In this document: piece after piece, positions 46,642-55,132 of the stretch
Layout of the letters: the number at the start of each line of letters is the position of its first letter
Position numbering within the stretch: the stretch's first letter is position 1
Assembly: GCA_001790855.1 (NCBI GenBank)
Contig: MGDH01000009.1
Location: forward strand, 51,805-115,804
Length of the DNA: 64,000 nt
Direction: 5' to 3'
From: Candidatus Schekmanbacteria bacterium RIFCSPLOWO2_02_FULL_38_14
GTDB taxonomy: Bacteria > Schekmanbacteria > GWA2-38-11
Program-made: the position numbers and the translations under genes
The notes under the pieces: generated by a model
Database searches by the model: none
Seen by the model: only the letters and a program-made list of their open reading frames with translations
Told to the model about the DNA's origin: nothing

Positions 46642-47853
46642 TCATACTTTAGCCTTTACCATCTCATATCTCAAAATCTTTATAGAGGTCAATATCCCTG
46701 AAAAAATATAAAAAAACCTATAATATTGCTGAGATAAAAAGAAACCTGAAAACAAAAATGCTATAAAACCAATTCTTAACCCTTGTGAGATGCCCTTGAG
46801 ATAAGAATATTCCCCATTTACAAAAAACTTTTCAGAATCCCTGCTACCTTTTATCACTGCAAAAGCAATCGCAATATATATAAATAAATTGACAAGTCCG
46901 GTCTCAGTGGCAATTTCCAGATAGGTGTTATGGGCTACATGCTCAACATCAACTCTTTCAAACTTCCCCAATCGCGCCCTTGCCATTCTGAAAGCACCTA
47001 TTCCCACCCCAAAAATAGGACTTTGTTTAATCATCTCTTTTCCATCCTCTATTGCAATAAGCCGCGCTCTTATGGAACCATCTGCTACCTCCTCATTTGC
47101 AGTAATGGTATCCATCCTTTCCCAGAATGAACCAGGTGTTTTATAAAAAAGAAAGGCAAGAAGGGCTATCATTAGAACCAGATATTTTAAATTCTTCCTC
47201 TGCAAGATAAGGAGCTGAAAGAATACTATAGCACTTGCAATCATTGCACCTCGTGATAACGTCCTGGTAAAAAAATAAGAATAGGAGAAAAAAGAAAAAA
47301 CAAGAAAGGCTTTTTTTGCAATGGAGGATTCATTTTTCATCAAGATAATGGTAAGAGGCAAAACCATAAGCATATGGAGGCCATATTCATTAGGGTCACC
47401 CCCTATACCCCCATAAAAGGAGCCAAGTCTATATGGAAGCAGGCCTTCTCTATGAGCAATAAATGTTCCCAGATTATCAAAGATGGTAAATATAAGAATT
47501 ATCCATACAAATCGCTTTATTGACTTTTCATCATCAAGAACCATAATAATCAGAAAAAAAAGTGTTATGGGTTTATATAGTTCTGGCAGAATTTCCAGAG
47601 ACTCATTAAAATAGGGTGAGATTAGGACAGAGCTTAGAGAGAAAAAGAAGAAAAGGATGAAAAGAATGGCTTCAGAGCTTTTGGGAATTCGAAATTTTCT
47701 TGAAAGAAAAACTAAAATCAGCGTGATGATAGGAACCACCAGGGCAAGACGTAAAGGTATCAAAGACTGATATCTCTCAGCAGGTCTGAAAAAGAAAAGA
47801 GCTAAATAAACTACTAAACCCCAGAAGGAAAGATTCAAGTTCTTTCTCCGCAA
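46642..47853 (-). CDS. O-antigen ligase/polymerase family membrane protein (Wzy_C)
   Basis: 403 aa from TTG 47853; a later TTG at 47838 with GGAG upstream is also possible. About 10-12 helices. The family loop is present: IARLGKF-type RARLGKFERVDVEHVAHNTYLEIATETGLVNLFIYI (about 285-320) with the conserved His-Asn of O-antigen ligases. It may be the ligase that joins finished glycan to a lipid or a polymerase. Because an ABC exporter is in the same block, a WaaL-type ligase fits best. Confidence 0.88.
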   Translation of the reverse strand: MRRKNLNLSFWGLVVYLALFFFRPAERYQSLIPLRLALVVPIITLILVFLSRKFRIPKSSEAILFILFFFFSLSSVLISPYFNESLEILPELYKPITLFFLIIMVLDDEKSIKRFVWIILIFTIFDNLGTFIAHREGLLPYRLGSFYGGIGGDPNEYGLHMLMVLPLTIILMKNESSIAKKAFLVFSFFSYSYFFTRTLSRGAMIASAIVFFQLLILQRKNLKYLVLMIALLAFLFYKTPGSFWERMDTITANEEVADGSIRARLIAIEDGKEMIKQSPIFGVGIGAFRMARARLGKFERVDVEHVAHNTYLEIATETGLVNLFIYIAIAFAVIKGSRDSEKFFVNGEYSYLKGISQGLRIGFIAFLFSGFFLSQQYYRFFYIFSGILTSIKILRYEMVKAKV

Positions 47854-47941
47854 AAACTTTTATTTCTTAATTCTATCTAAGACTTTCGCTAACTTCATAT
47901 ATTACTTACTTTTTTTGAAAATTATAAAAAGATGAGGAATT

Positions 47942-49882
47942 CTATTGATTAAACAAGTTTGCAAGATCCATTTCAGGCTTTTCAACCTTTGGTAGATCAT
48001 AGAAGATTCGCAACCAAATCTCCAACACAACAAATGACCATATATCCACCCATGACAGAGTCCGAAAAATATAGAAGTCTTCATATAATCTCTTTAATTC
48101 TTTTTTATCAAAAATATCTCGCGCCGCAATTCCCTTTTCAGAAAAGACATAATCAACAATAGGTTTAAGATCTGACCGTAACCAGACATCAAAAGGAATC
48201 TTAAAGGCCATTTTAGGGCGTTTTAAAATCTCTTTCGGCACACTACCTGATGCCAAACTGTGCAAGATATATTTTTTAATTCCATCTTTTGATTTTAAGT
48301 TATTTGGTAGATTCACACAAAATTCCAAAACCTGCACATCCAAATATGGAAACACAGGTTCAGCATCATAAAACTTACAAATACTATTATAAGGCATCAA
48401 CTGTTGATTTGGCATATAAGTCTTGAACGCTATGTATGTATACTTATCTGAAATTATCTTTAGTCCGGAATTTTTAAAATATTGAATGTATAAGTCTGGA
48501 ATTGATCTTATGTCTCTCATATTCTCATTTGTAAAAATTCTTCGGATTCTTTCTTCCCTGATCACTGACCCTTTCCATTTAAAATAACCAAGGCTTGAAA
48601 AAAAATAATCATGAATACCTCTCAAATATCTTATCTTAAATTCTTCTTTTAAATAGCGGGAAAAAGCCTCTGACATTTCATAAATTCTTCTTCTGTTTTT
48701 TACTCCTAATAACTTTATAAAACTCAGATATCTTTCAATTACGTTGAAATATGTCCATCGCTCATCGAGACCAAATAGAGTATCAGCGCCTTCACCCAAA
48801 AAATAATGTTGTATGCCTTCAACATGCCCTAACTTTGAAACAAGCTGGAGTTTAAACCCACTGTTTGAAACAGGTGTATTCATATTCCATACCATATTAA
48901 CAAGATTATTTCTTATATCGTTAGCTTTAAAAACAACATTTGTATGAACTGTGTTTAAATGCCTGGAAACAATTTCCGCATAAGAAGATTCATTACTCTC
49001 TTTTCCTTCGTCTCCAAAAGTCACATGAAATGTCCGAATTGGCTCTGCATAGTATTGATGCAGTAATGCCGCCACATAGCTTGAATCAATCCCACCACTT
49101 AACAATATCCCTGCTGAAGAAGGCTCAATGCTGCTGCAAATCCTCCTCACAGTATTTTCAAGTAAATCTTTCATTTCCTTCATAGCTGCTTGCTCAGTTA
49201 TATTTTGGTTAGACTTAATTTTTATATCCCAGTATTGTTTCAGAAACAGTGTATCATCTTGATATATGAGATAGTATCCAGGCAGAAGACTATATAGGCC
49301 ACTAATCGGAGTAGCAGGCTGCTCAAATGCTTTCATAAAAAGAAAATGGAAAATACCTTCGATGTTCAATTCTTTCTTTATTATTTCGCTTGCGAGTATT
49401 CCTTTTACAGATGAAGCTAATAAGAAGAATTTCCCATTTTGATCCTGGTAATAAAAAAGGGGTTTTTCACCCAACCTATCCCGGGCTGCAAATAATCTTT
49501 TTTTGTGTTTATCCCAAACAGCAAAAGCAAATACACCTTCAATATATTCTAAACAATTTTCTTGATATTCTGCATATAGGCTCAGAAGTAATTCAGCATC
49601 AGAGCAATCTTCTTTAATTTCGTATCCATTTTTTCTAAGAATATTAAGCAACTCTAATCTATTTAAAACCTTACCATCAAAGACAACTGCTGCTGAATCT
49701 GTTATATCAGCATTGCCTTTATCTTTATCTTTTAACCCACCGTATCCTAAAGCAGCCTCTCCATAGGAGAAAAAATTAACACCTGAGGATGAAATAGTGG
49801 CTTGAGCCTTACACATTTGAGAAATATAATGGTCTATATTTTCAGATAGTTTTCTATTAAAAATAGCGCCAGCAAAATTCAT
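47942..49882 (-). CDS. asnB: asparagine synthase-like protein lacking the glutaminase Cys
   Basis: 646 aa. N-terminal Ntn-hydrolase-like domain (1-210) and C-terminal synthetase domain (230-646) with PP-loop LLSGGIDSSYVAALL (SGGIDS at 262-267). In AsnB the second residue is a catalytic Cys (MCGIAG); here the protein starts MNFAGAIFN, with Asn at that place. An in-frame TGA a few codons upstream rules out a lost upstream start. Ammonia release from glutamine should therefore be impaired. Other glutaminase features, such as the RDRLGEKPLFYY segment (134-145), remain. It may amidate a sugar acid or peptide of the glycan using free ammonia. The family is common in exosortase-linked loci. Confidence 0.9.
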   Translation of the reverse strand: MNFAGAIFNRKLSENIDHYISQMCKAQATISSSGVNFFSYGEAALGYGGLKDKDKGNADITDSAAVVFDGKVLNRLELLNILRKNGYEIKEDCSDAELLLSLYAEYQENCLEYIEGVFAFAVWDKHKKRLFAARDRLGEKPLFYYQDQNGKFFLLASSVKGILASEIIKKELNIEGIFHFLFMKAFEQPATPISGLYSLLPGYYLIYQDDTLFLKQYWDIKIKSNQNITEQAAMKEMKDLLENTVRRICSSIEPSSAGILLSGGIDSSYVAALLHQYYAEPIRTFHVTFGDEGKESNESSYAEIVSRHLNTVHTNVVFKANDIRNNLVNMVWNMNTPVSNSGFKLQLVSKLGHVEGIQHYFLGEGADTLFGLDERWTYFNVIERYLSFIKLLGVKNRRRIYEMSEAFSRYLKEEFKIRYLRGIHDYFFSSLGYFKWKGSVIREERIRRIFTNENMRDIRSIPDLYIQYFKNSGLKIISDKYTYIAFKTYMPNQQLMPYNSICKFYDAEPVFPYLDVQVLEFCVNLPNNLKSKDGIKKYILHSLASGSVPKEILKRPKMAFKIPFDVWLRSDLKPIVDYVFSEKGIAARDIFDKKELKRLYEDFYIFRTLSWVDIWSFVVLEIWLRIFYDLPKVEKPEMDLANLFNQ

Positions 49883-50013
49883 TATTGCCTTAAATATTCA
49901 TACGTCAATTTCAACCAAGTGACGGTTCAAAGTTGAAAGAAGGTAAATCCTCAATTTATCATGGTTAAATAAACTATTAATTGATATATTTCAATATATT
50001 TACCTATATTTTA

Positions 50014-51192
50014 TTATAGATAATTATTTTTTGTTATATTTCTATAAAAATCAATATATTGCTTAGAAACCTTTTCAAGAGAAAAATCCAGCAGTGCTTT
50101 TTCTCTTGCTTTTTTGCCAATTTCATTAGCTTTTAAAGGGTCATTTAATAATTTTAAAATTTCCTCAGCCAATCTTTCAGGATTATCTTGCGGAATAATA
50201 ATTCCCTCCTCCTTATCTCTCATCAAGAAATCAGATATTCCGGGCATTTCAGATATTATGCAAGGTAAACCACAAGCCATAGCTTCTATCACAACATTTG
50301 GACAGCCTTCCTGACGCGAGGGGAAAACAAATATATCAGATGCTCTCAAATAATTACTAACTTCTTTACTTTCCCCTGTAAAAATGATATCATTTTCTAA
50401 ACTGTACTTTGAAATTTTATTTATAATTTCTCCAACAAAAAGATTATTTTCTTTTTCCAATATTTCAAATTTATTAGGTCCTACAAGAAGAAGAAATGAA
50501 TTTTGAAATTCTTTATTTATTATTTTAAATGCCTCAATTAATATATCTACACCCTTTCTTCTAATAATTGATCCCATAAAACACAGAATTTTTTTATTTA
50601 TTGGCAATCCTAATTTCTCTCGTAGATATCTTTTATCTTCTTCTGGATAAAATTCATCCATAGGCTTCCCATTAGGTATTAATGCCACCTTTTTAGTATC
50701 AAATTTACAATCATTATAGGTTTTGACCATAATTGGAGAAATGGCAATATATCCATCAATTAATGATAGCAAAATATATCTCCATCTTCCCCTCCGACCT
50801 TTTTTCTTTAGCGTGACCATATCATCACTTCCATAACAAGCTGATTGAAAAATAAACTTTTTCTTAAAAAGCTTACAAAATAGTAATGAGGAAATATAAC
50901 CCTTAGCAAGACTATTGGAATGTATAATATCAAAATTATTTCTCATTTTTAATAAAAGTAAAAAAAAATTTAATCCAAATAATAATTCCCCAAAATATTT
51001 CCTTTTATTAGATTTGAACCTATAAATTGGTATCCCATCTATTACATCACAGGAAGAGCTGTTATCATAATTACAAGTAATAATAAATGTATTAATATTT
51101 TCTTTTTTAAACTCTTTACATAGTATTTCAAGAAAAATAGCACGCCCACTAAATATAGGCTTATATCTGTCAATCAGCATGCAAATATTCAT
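50014..51192 (-). CDS. glycosyltransferase family 4
   Basis: 392 aa, GT-B: NICMLIDRYKPIFSGRAIFLEIL, IIHSNSLAKGYI, CFMGSIIRRKGVDILIEAFK, and SRQEGCPNVVIEAMACGLPCIIS (E-x7-E). No membrane helix beyond a hydrophobic patch near residue 75. Expected cytoplasmic sugar transferase. It follows a GT2 gene by 5 bp, in the same operon. Confidence 0.92.
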   Translation of the reverse strand: MNICMLIDRYKPIFSGRAIFLEILCKEFKKENINTFIITCNYDNSSSCDVIDGIPIYRFKSNKRKYFGELLFGLNFFLLLLKMRNNFDIIHSNSLAKGYISSLLFCKLFKKKFIFQSACYGSDDMVTLKKKGRRGRWRYILLSLIDGYIAISPIMVKTYNDCKFDTKKVALIPNGKPMDEFYPEEDKRYLREKLGLPINKKILCFMGSIIRRKGVDILIEAFKIINKEFQNSFLLLVGPNKFEILEKENNLFVGEIINKISKYSLENDIIFTGESKEVSNYLRASDIFVFPSRQEGCPNVVIEAMACGLPCIISEMPGISDFLMRDKEEGIIIPQDNPERLAEEILKLLNDPLKANEIGKKAREKALLDFSLEKVSKQYIDFYRNITKNNYL

Positions 51193-51197
51193 TTAAT

Positions 51198-52238
51198 TTA
51201 TTGATTTATTACTCTTTTAATCTTCTTATCAAGATATCTGACTATTAACCTTTTGGGGATAAAGGTTGAAATTAAAAAGCCCTTAAGGTTCTTAAAAGTG
51301 AGCTTATATATTAGGCTTATTAAATAGTAATCTCTTGCTAAATGAAACATATTTTTCTCTTTAAAATAATAGTAACCTATTCTATAATAGGTGTTTGATA
51401 TGTTAAAATTAATCTGCCTTCTTTCTTCCTTGGACATTTTATTCCAATAGCGACTCTTTACATCAATCCAGACCTTTAAAGATTCGCTAAAAGTTTTTGG
51501 TCTGTCTCTATTCTGATTAGCAAGATTTTGTCCATGACACAGTATATTACAACCCACTTTCTCCAAAAAGCATACATCTATTTTTTCGTCTTTGGCAATC
51601 CTGATGACTAAATGCTGATCTTCACCGATCAGAATATCCTCACTAAATCTATATTTATCCAATAATTCCTCACGGAACACACTTGACTGGATTGGAATGA
51701 GATATCCCTTCAATAAGTATCCAAAGATATTCTCAGTAAATTTTCTGCAAAGAGGGCTATAAGTAACTACTTCATGAGGTATCTGTTTTAAAGCAGTTGT
51801 TTCTCCAAAGAATGATTCATTGATTACTTCCTCACCCTTAAGGTATCTGCATTCAGAAAATACTGTCCCTATTTTTTCATCTTTTTCTAAAATACTTATA
51901 CAATCTTTTAGATGTTCCTTTTCCCACCAGTCATCTGAATCAAGAAAAGCAATATACTTACCTCCGGAGGCTTCAATTCCTGTATTCCTTGTAACACCTG
52001 CTCCTCTTTTATCTTTTAAGTTATTTATCAACCTGATATTGTTATTGTCTCTTATAAACCCTGTTACAATTTTTTCAGTTTCATCAGTTGAATGATCATT
52101 TACAATTATTAATTCCCAATTTTTATAGCTTTGTTCTATAACACTTTCAATAGCTTTTGGTAAAAACTTTGCTCTATTATATGTTGGAATAATCACGCTG
52201 ACTAAGGATTTGTTATCTGACCCACTAACTTTATTCAT
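51198..52238 (-). CDS. glycosyltransferase family 2
   Basis: 346 aa, GT-A fold: VSVIIPTYNRAKFLPKAIESVIEQSYKNWELIIVNDHSTDETEKIV, KYIAFLDSDDWW (DxD), and EDQHLVIRIA as the acceptor-side acid. A short amphipathic C-terminus. Inverting nucleotide-sugar transferase typical of O-antigen and exopolysaccharide loci. Confidence 0.92.
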   Translation of the reverse strand: MNKVSGSDNKSLVSVIIPTYNRAKFLPKAIESVIEQSYKNWELIIVNDHSTDETEKIVTGFIRDNNNIRLINNLKDKRGAGVTRNTGIEASGGKYIAFLDSDDWWEKEHLKDCISILEKDEKIGTVFSECRYLKGEEVINESFFGETTALKQIPHEVVTYSPLCRKFTENIFGYLLKGYLIPIQSSVFREELLDKYRFSEDILIGEDQHLVIRIAKDEKIDVCFLEKVGCNILCHGQNLANQNRDRPKTFSESLKVWIDVKSRYWNKMSKEERRQINFNISNTYYRIGYYYFKEKNMFHLARDYYLISLIYKLTFKNLKGFLISTFIPKRLIVRYLDKKIKRVINQ

Positions 52239-52271
52239 TTATAACTTACCTCCAAATTGAGCTCTTTTCTA

Positions 52272-53252
52272 TTATCTCAAACTATGTCTTATTTGACGAA
52301 TCATTTCTATAATCGTTAAAGGAAGAAAGGAAGCACCCCAAAAGAGCCAGTTTTTCCAATTAAAAAACTGGTAGCAGATACCTCGAAAGAATAGTAATCT
52401 GGATTCCTTAAAGAGGTTTTGACTAAAATAGCTCCAGCCAAGAGACCAGCAACGTTGACTCAGAACTTCCTTAACTAAACCCTGAAGCTCACGGGGAACC
52501 CAGTTGTTCACAAGATGTTTTTCGAAAACTCTGATATTAGCATGACCCCACCGAAATCTTCTAACATCAGTAGCTCCAGATAAACTATCCAAGCGATACC
52601 GATATTTATAGAGTACACGGTTGATATAGATAAACTTATATTTTTTGGCAATCCGTAGCCAGAGGTCATAGTCCTCACCGATCTTGAATGTTTCATCAAA
52701 CATGCCGACTTCCTCCATGACCTTTTTCTTCACAAAAACCGAGGAAATGCAGCTACCAATGAGCAATTCTCGATAAAACCAGCCATAGGCAAGGTCTGTG
52801 GTTGCACTTCTATGCTTGTTAAACCAAACCTTGAACCTGTCAGCGCAATTCGATTGTTGGATGACACCAGATTCATCAAACTTCAAATAATCCGTGAAGG
52901 CTAAGCCAGCCTCTGCATATTGTTGAAAAGCTTGTACTGTTTGCTTTAGTATATCTGGAAACCAGATATCATCAGCATCCAAAAAAGCGATATACTCCCC
53001 TCTTGCTGCTTTTATGCCTGTGTTCTTGGCCTTTGATGGACCACCGTTTTCTTGGTAAATATAGTTAATTTCTTTCTCAAACGATTTAGCTACATCTCTG
53101 GTATTATCCGTTGAACCATCGTCAACTACAATAATTTCAAAATTTTTATATATCTGATTCAAAATAGATTCTATTGTCTCCCCTATATACTGAGCACAGT
53201 TATAAGTAGGGATTACAATTGAGACTTTAGAAGATACTGTTGGCACTGACAA
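52272..53252 (-). CDS. glycosyltransferase family 2
   Basis: 326 aa from TTG. GT-A: VSIVIPTYNCAQYIGETIESILNQIYKNFEIIVVDDGSTDNTRDV, YIAFLDADDIW (DxD), and KIGEDYDLWLRIAK. C-terminal hydrophobic helices (about 285-315) may associate it with the membrane. Similar opening to the 51198 gene, so a related transferase. Confidence 0.92.
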   Translation of the reverse strand: MSVPTVSSKVSIVIPTYNCAQYIGETIESILNQIYKNFEIIVVDDGSTDNTRDVAKSFEKEINYIYQENGGPSKAKNTGIKAARGEYIAFLDADDIWFPDILKQTVQAFQQYAEAGLAFTDYLKFDESGVIQQSNCADRFKVWFNKHRSATTDLAYGWFYRELLIGSCISSVFVKKKVMEEVGMFDETFKIGEDYDLWLRIAKKYKFIYINRVLYKYRYRLDSLSGATDVRRFRWGHANIRVFEKHLVNNWVPRELQGLVKEVLSQRCWSLGWSYFSQNLFKESRLLFFRGICYQFFNWKNWLFWGASFLPLTIIEMIRQIRHSLR

Positions 53253-53311
53253 GTTTTATTCTCTATTAAAGTATTTATAAAAAACATCTAAGTAGTAAAA
53301 AATTTTTAAAT

Positions 53312-54226
53312 TTATTTAGAACCAATGTAAAATCTTATCCTTCCTGCAAAAAATCCAATAATGTAAATAAATCTTAGTTGTTCAATAAAAGCATTCTGTG
53401 GATAAAAAATTTGTATCCATAAATATTTGAATAATTCTTGAATGAGCTGTTTTATAGAATATAAAGGTATACCCAAAATATTTCTATAACCATAATATCC
53501 CATCCGGATTCCTCGCAATTCACCCTCATCATATCTCCATTTTCTAAAATATGATTTTTTAATTCGATGTGCAGGTATACAGTGATACACTAAAATATCA
53601 GGAGAATAAAGAATCTTCTCTCCTCCTTTTAATAATGATTGAAAAAACTCTGTCTCCTCATCTGCATATAATTTCGTTGGTAGTCGGCCTAGAGTAGTAT
53701 CAAAATATCCATACTTTTGAAACAAGGAAGACTTAACTGCAAAGTTGGCTCCCCATATCTCAGGAGAATCTATATAAAAGGGATTTTCTCCATAGTCAAG
53801 TAAAGCCAAATAGCCATATAAATCCTTTGTTAACCACTTTGGACATGGTTTCTCCCATATAGGGAGTATTTTGCCTCCGATACAACCTACATAATCTTCC
53901 TTGAATATTCTATCAATATTGTGGATCCAGCTTTTTTCAACAATGACATCATCATCAGTAAAGGCGATGATCTCACCTTTTGCCTCCTTAACTCCTGTAT
54001 TCCGAGCATGGGAATGCCCCTGCTTTCCTTCAAAAACATATCTAATATTTAACTCAGAAGACCTTACAAAATCTTCAACTACTTTTCTCGTATTATCACT
54101 GGAATTGTTGTCTACCACAATCACTTCCCATGACAAGTTTACTGGAACTGACATTTCTTTAAGACTCTGAAGTGTCTTCCTTAAACTTTCAGAACGGTTG
54201 TATGTACAGATAATTAAAGATATCAA
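53312..54226 (-). CDS. glycosyltransferase family 2
   Basis: 304 aa. TTG at 54226 is the start (an in-frame TAA lies just before it; AGGTGA is 7-12 nt upstream). GT-A: ISLIICTYNRSESLRKTLQSL, VVDNNSSDNTRKVVEDFV, IIAFTDDDVIVEKSW, and YADEETEFFQSLL. The C-terminus has one or two hydrophobic segments. The Shine-Dalgarno abuts the end of the IS3 remnant (54240), so the gene was almost cut by the insertion and may have lost its upstream promoter. Confidence 0.9.
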   Translation of the reverse strand: MISLIICTYNRSESLRKTLQSLKEMSVPVNLSWEVIVVDNNSSDNTRKVVEDFVRSSELNIRYVFEGKQGHSHARNTGVKEAKGEIIAFTDDDVIVEKSWIHNIDRIFKEDYVGCIGGKILPIWEKPCPKWLTKDLYGYLALLDYGENPFYIDSPEIWGANFAVKSSLFQKYGYFDTTLGRLPTKLYADEETEFFQSLLKGGEKILYSPDILVYHCIPAHRIKKSYFRKWRYDEGELRGIRMGYYGYRNILGIPLYSIKQLIQELFKYLWIQIFYPQNAFIEQLRFIYIIGFFAGRIRFYIGSK

Positions 54227-54239
54227 TTAACTTCACCTA

Positions 54240-54267
54240 TGATCTTACCCCGAAAATATGGACACAC
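54240..54267. repeat. IS3 left terminal inverted repeat
   Basis: 28 bp beginning TGATCTTACCCCGAAAATAT; 24 of 28 positions match the right repeat in inverted orientation. Confidence 0.9.
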
Positions 54268-54271
54268 ACAA

Positions 54272-55063
54272 TTAGACAGCATTAACTTTTCCTTCATAAG
54301 TTAATCTTTCAAAGTTTTCAGGTGACATATACCTTAAAGCCGAATGTCTTCGTTCCCGCTTGTAAAACATTTTAATATATTCAAATATAGAAAGCCTTGC
54401 TGATTCCCTGGTCTCATAACTCTCAAAGAAGACATGTTCTGTCTTTATTGTGTTAAAAAACGTCTCTGTTATTGCATTGCCATAACAATTACCTTTACTG
54501 CTCATGCTTTGTCTTATCCCATGGGCTTTTAATATCTTTACTATGTCGTTACTGGCATATTGTATTCCCTGGTCAGAATGAAATATCAACCCATGGTCTG
54601 GATTCCTTTCTGCCAGTACTTTAAGCAAAACTTTTTTCACTATATATATCACTTCTTAAATATCTTTCCAGTGCCCACTCTACTATTTTTCTGCTGTATA
54701 TATCAAGTATTATTGACAGATACAGCCAGCCTTCTTTTGTCCAGATATTATATCTGATGACCATACCTGATTCTTCTCCTCTGCCATAAATTCCTGCTGC
54801 AACAAATCAGCAGCTGTGGTTTTCTCATGGTTAGATCTTGTCGTCACCTTAAACCGGCGCTTTGTCTTTGCCATTATCTTATTTTCCTTCGTAAACATGG
54901 CTATCCTGTTACGGCTGTATGGGACTTCTTTCTCTTTTGATAATGTACTCTTGGCTATCCCTAAATCTCGCGCTACTGATTCCTTGCTTCTGCCTCCTTC
55001 TAATACCAACTTCACCGCGTCTCATTTGAACTCCTTATCATATATTCTACGATTTCCTCCCAT
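54272..55063 (-). pseudogene. broken IS3 transposase (orfA/orfB remnants)
   Basis: Read right to left: orfA starts at 55063 (MGGNRRIYDKEFK), hits an in-frame TGA where Arg is expected, then continues DAVKLVLEGGRSKESVARDLGIAKSTL (HTH). Most of orfA after that is missing. OrfB reads RRFKVTTRSNHEKTTAADLLQQEFMAEEKNQVWSSDI, then shifts frame; WTKEGWLYLSIILDIYSRKI and WALERYLRSD lie in a second frame, and a third frame (54652 onward) gives HSDQGIQYAS, NCYGNAITETFFNTIK and the C-terminus. Parts of the DDE triad survive but in different frames. At least one nonsense codon, one deletion and two frameshifts, so inactive. Confidence 0.92.
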
Positions 55064-55104
55064 GGCTCACATCTCCTATCTTTATTATTTACTTTTTGGT
55101 TTCG

Positions 55105-55132
55105 GTGTGTCCACTTTTTTAGGGTAAGATCA
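55105..55132. repeat. IS3 right terminal inverted repeat
   Basis: Inverted copy of the left end; it contributes the stop codon and the last three residues of the gene at 55119-56819. Confidence 0.9.

Larger units (their letters stand above)
54240..55132 (-). mobile_element. degenerate IS3-family insertion sequence (893 bp)
   Basis: Bounded by 28-bp terminal inverted repeats (54240-54267 and 55105-55132) that start TGATCTTACCC and match at 24 of 28 positions. The 3-bp flanks (CTA left, GAT right) differ, so no target duplication is visible. Length is below the usual ~1.2-1.3 kb. It carries only a broken transposase. It lies between the GT2 gene at 53312 and the GT-C-like gene at 55119, whose stop codon is inside the right repeat. 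Confidence 0.92.
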
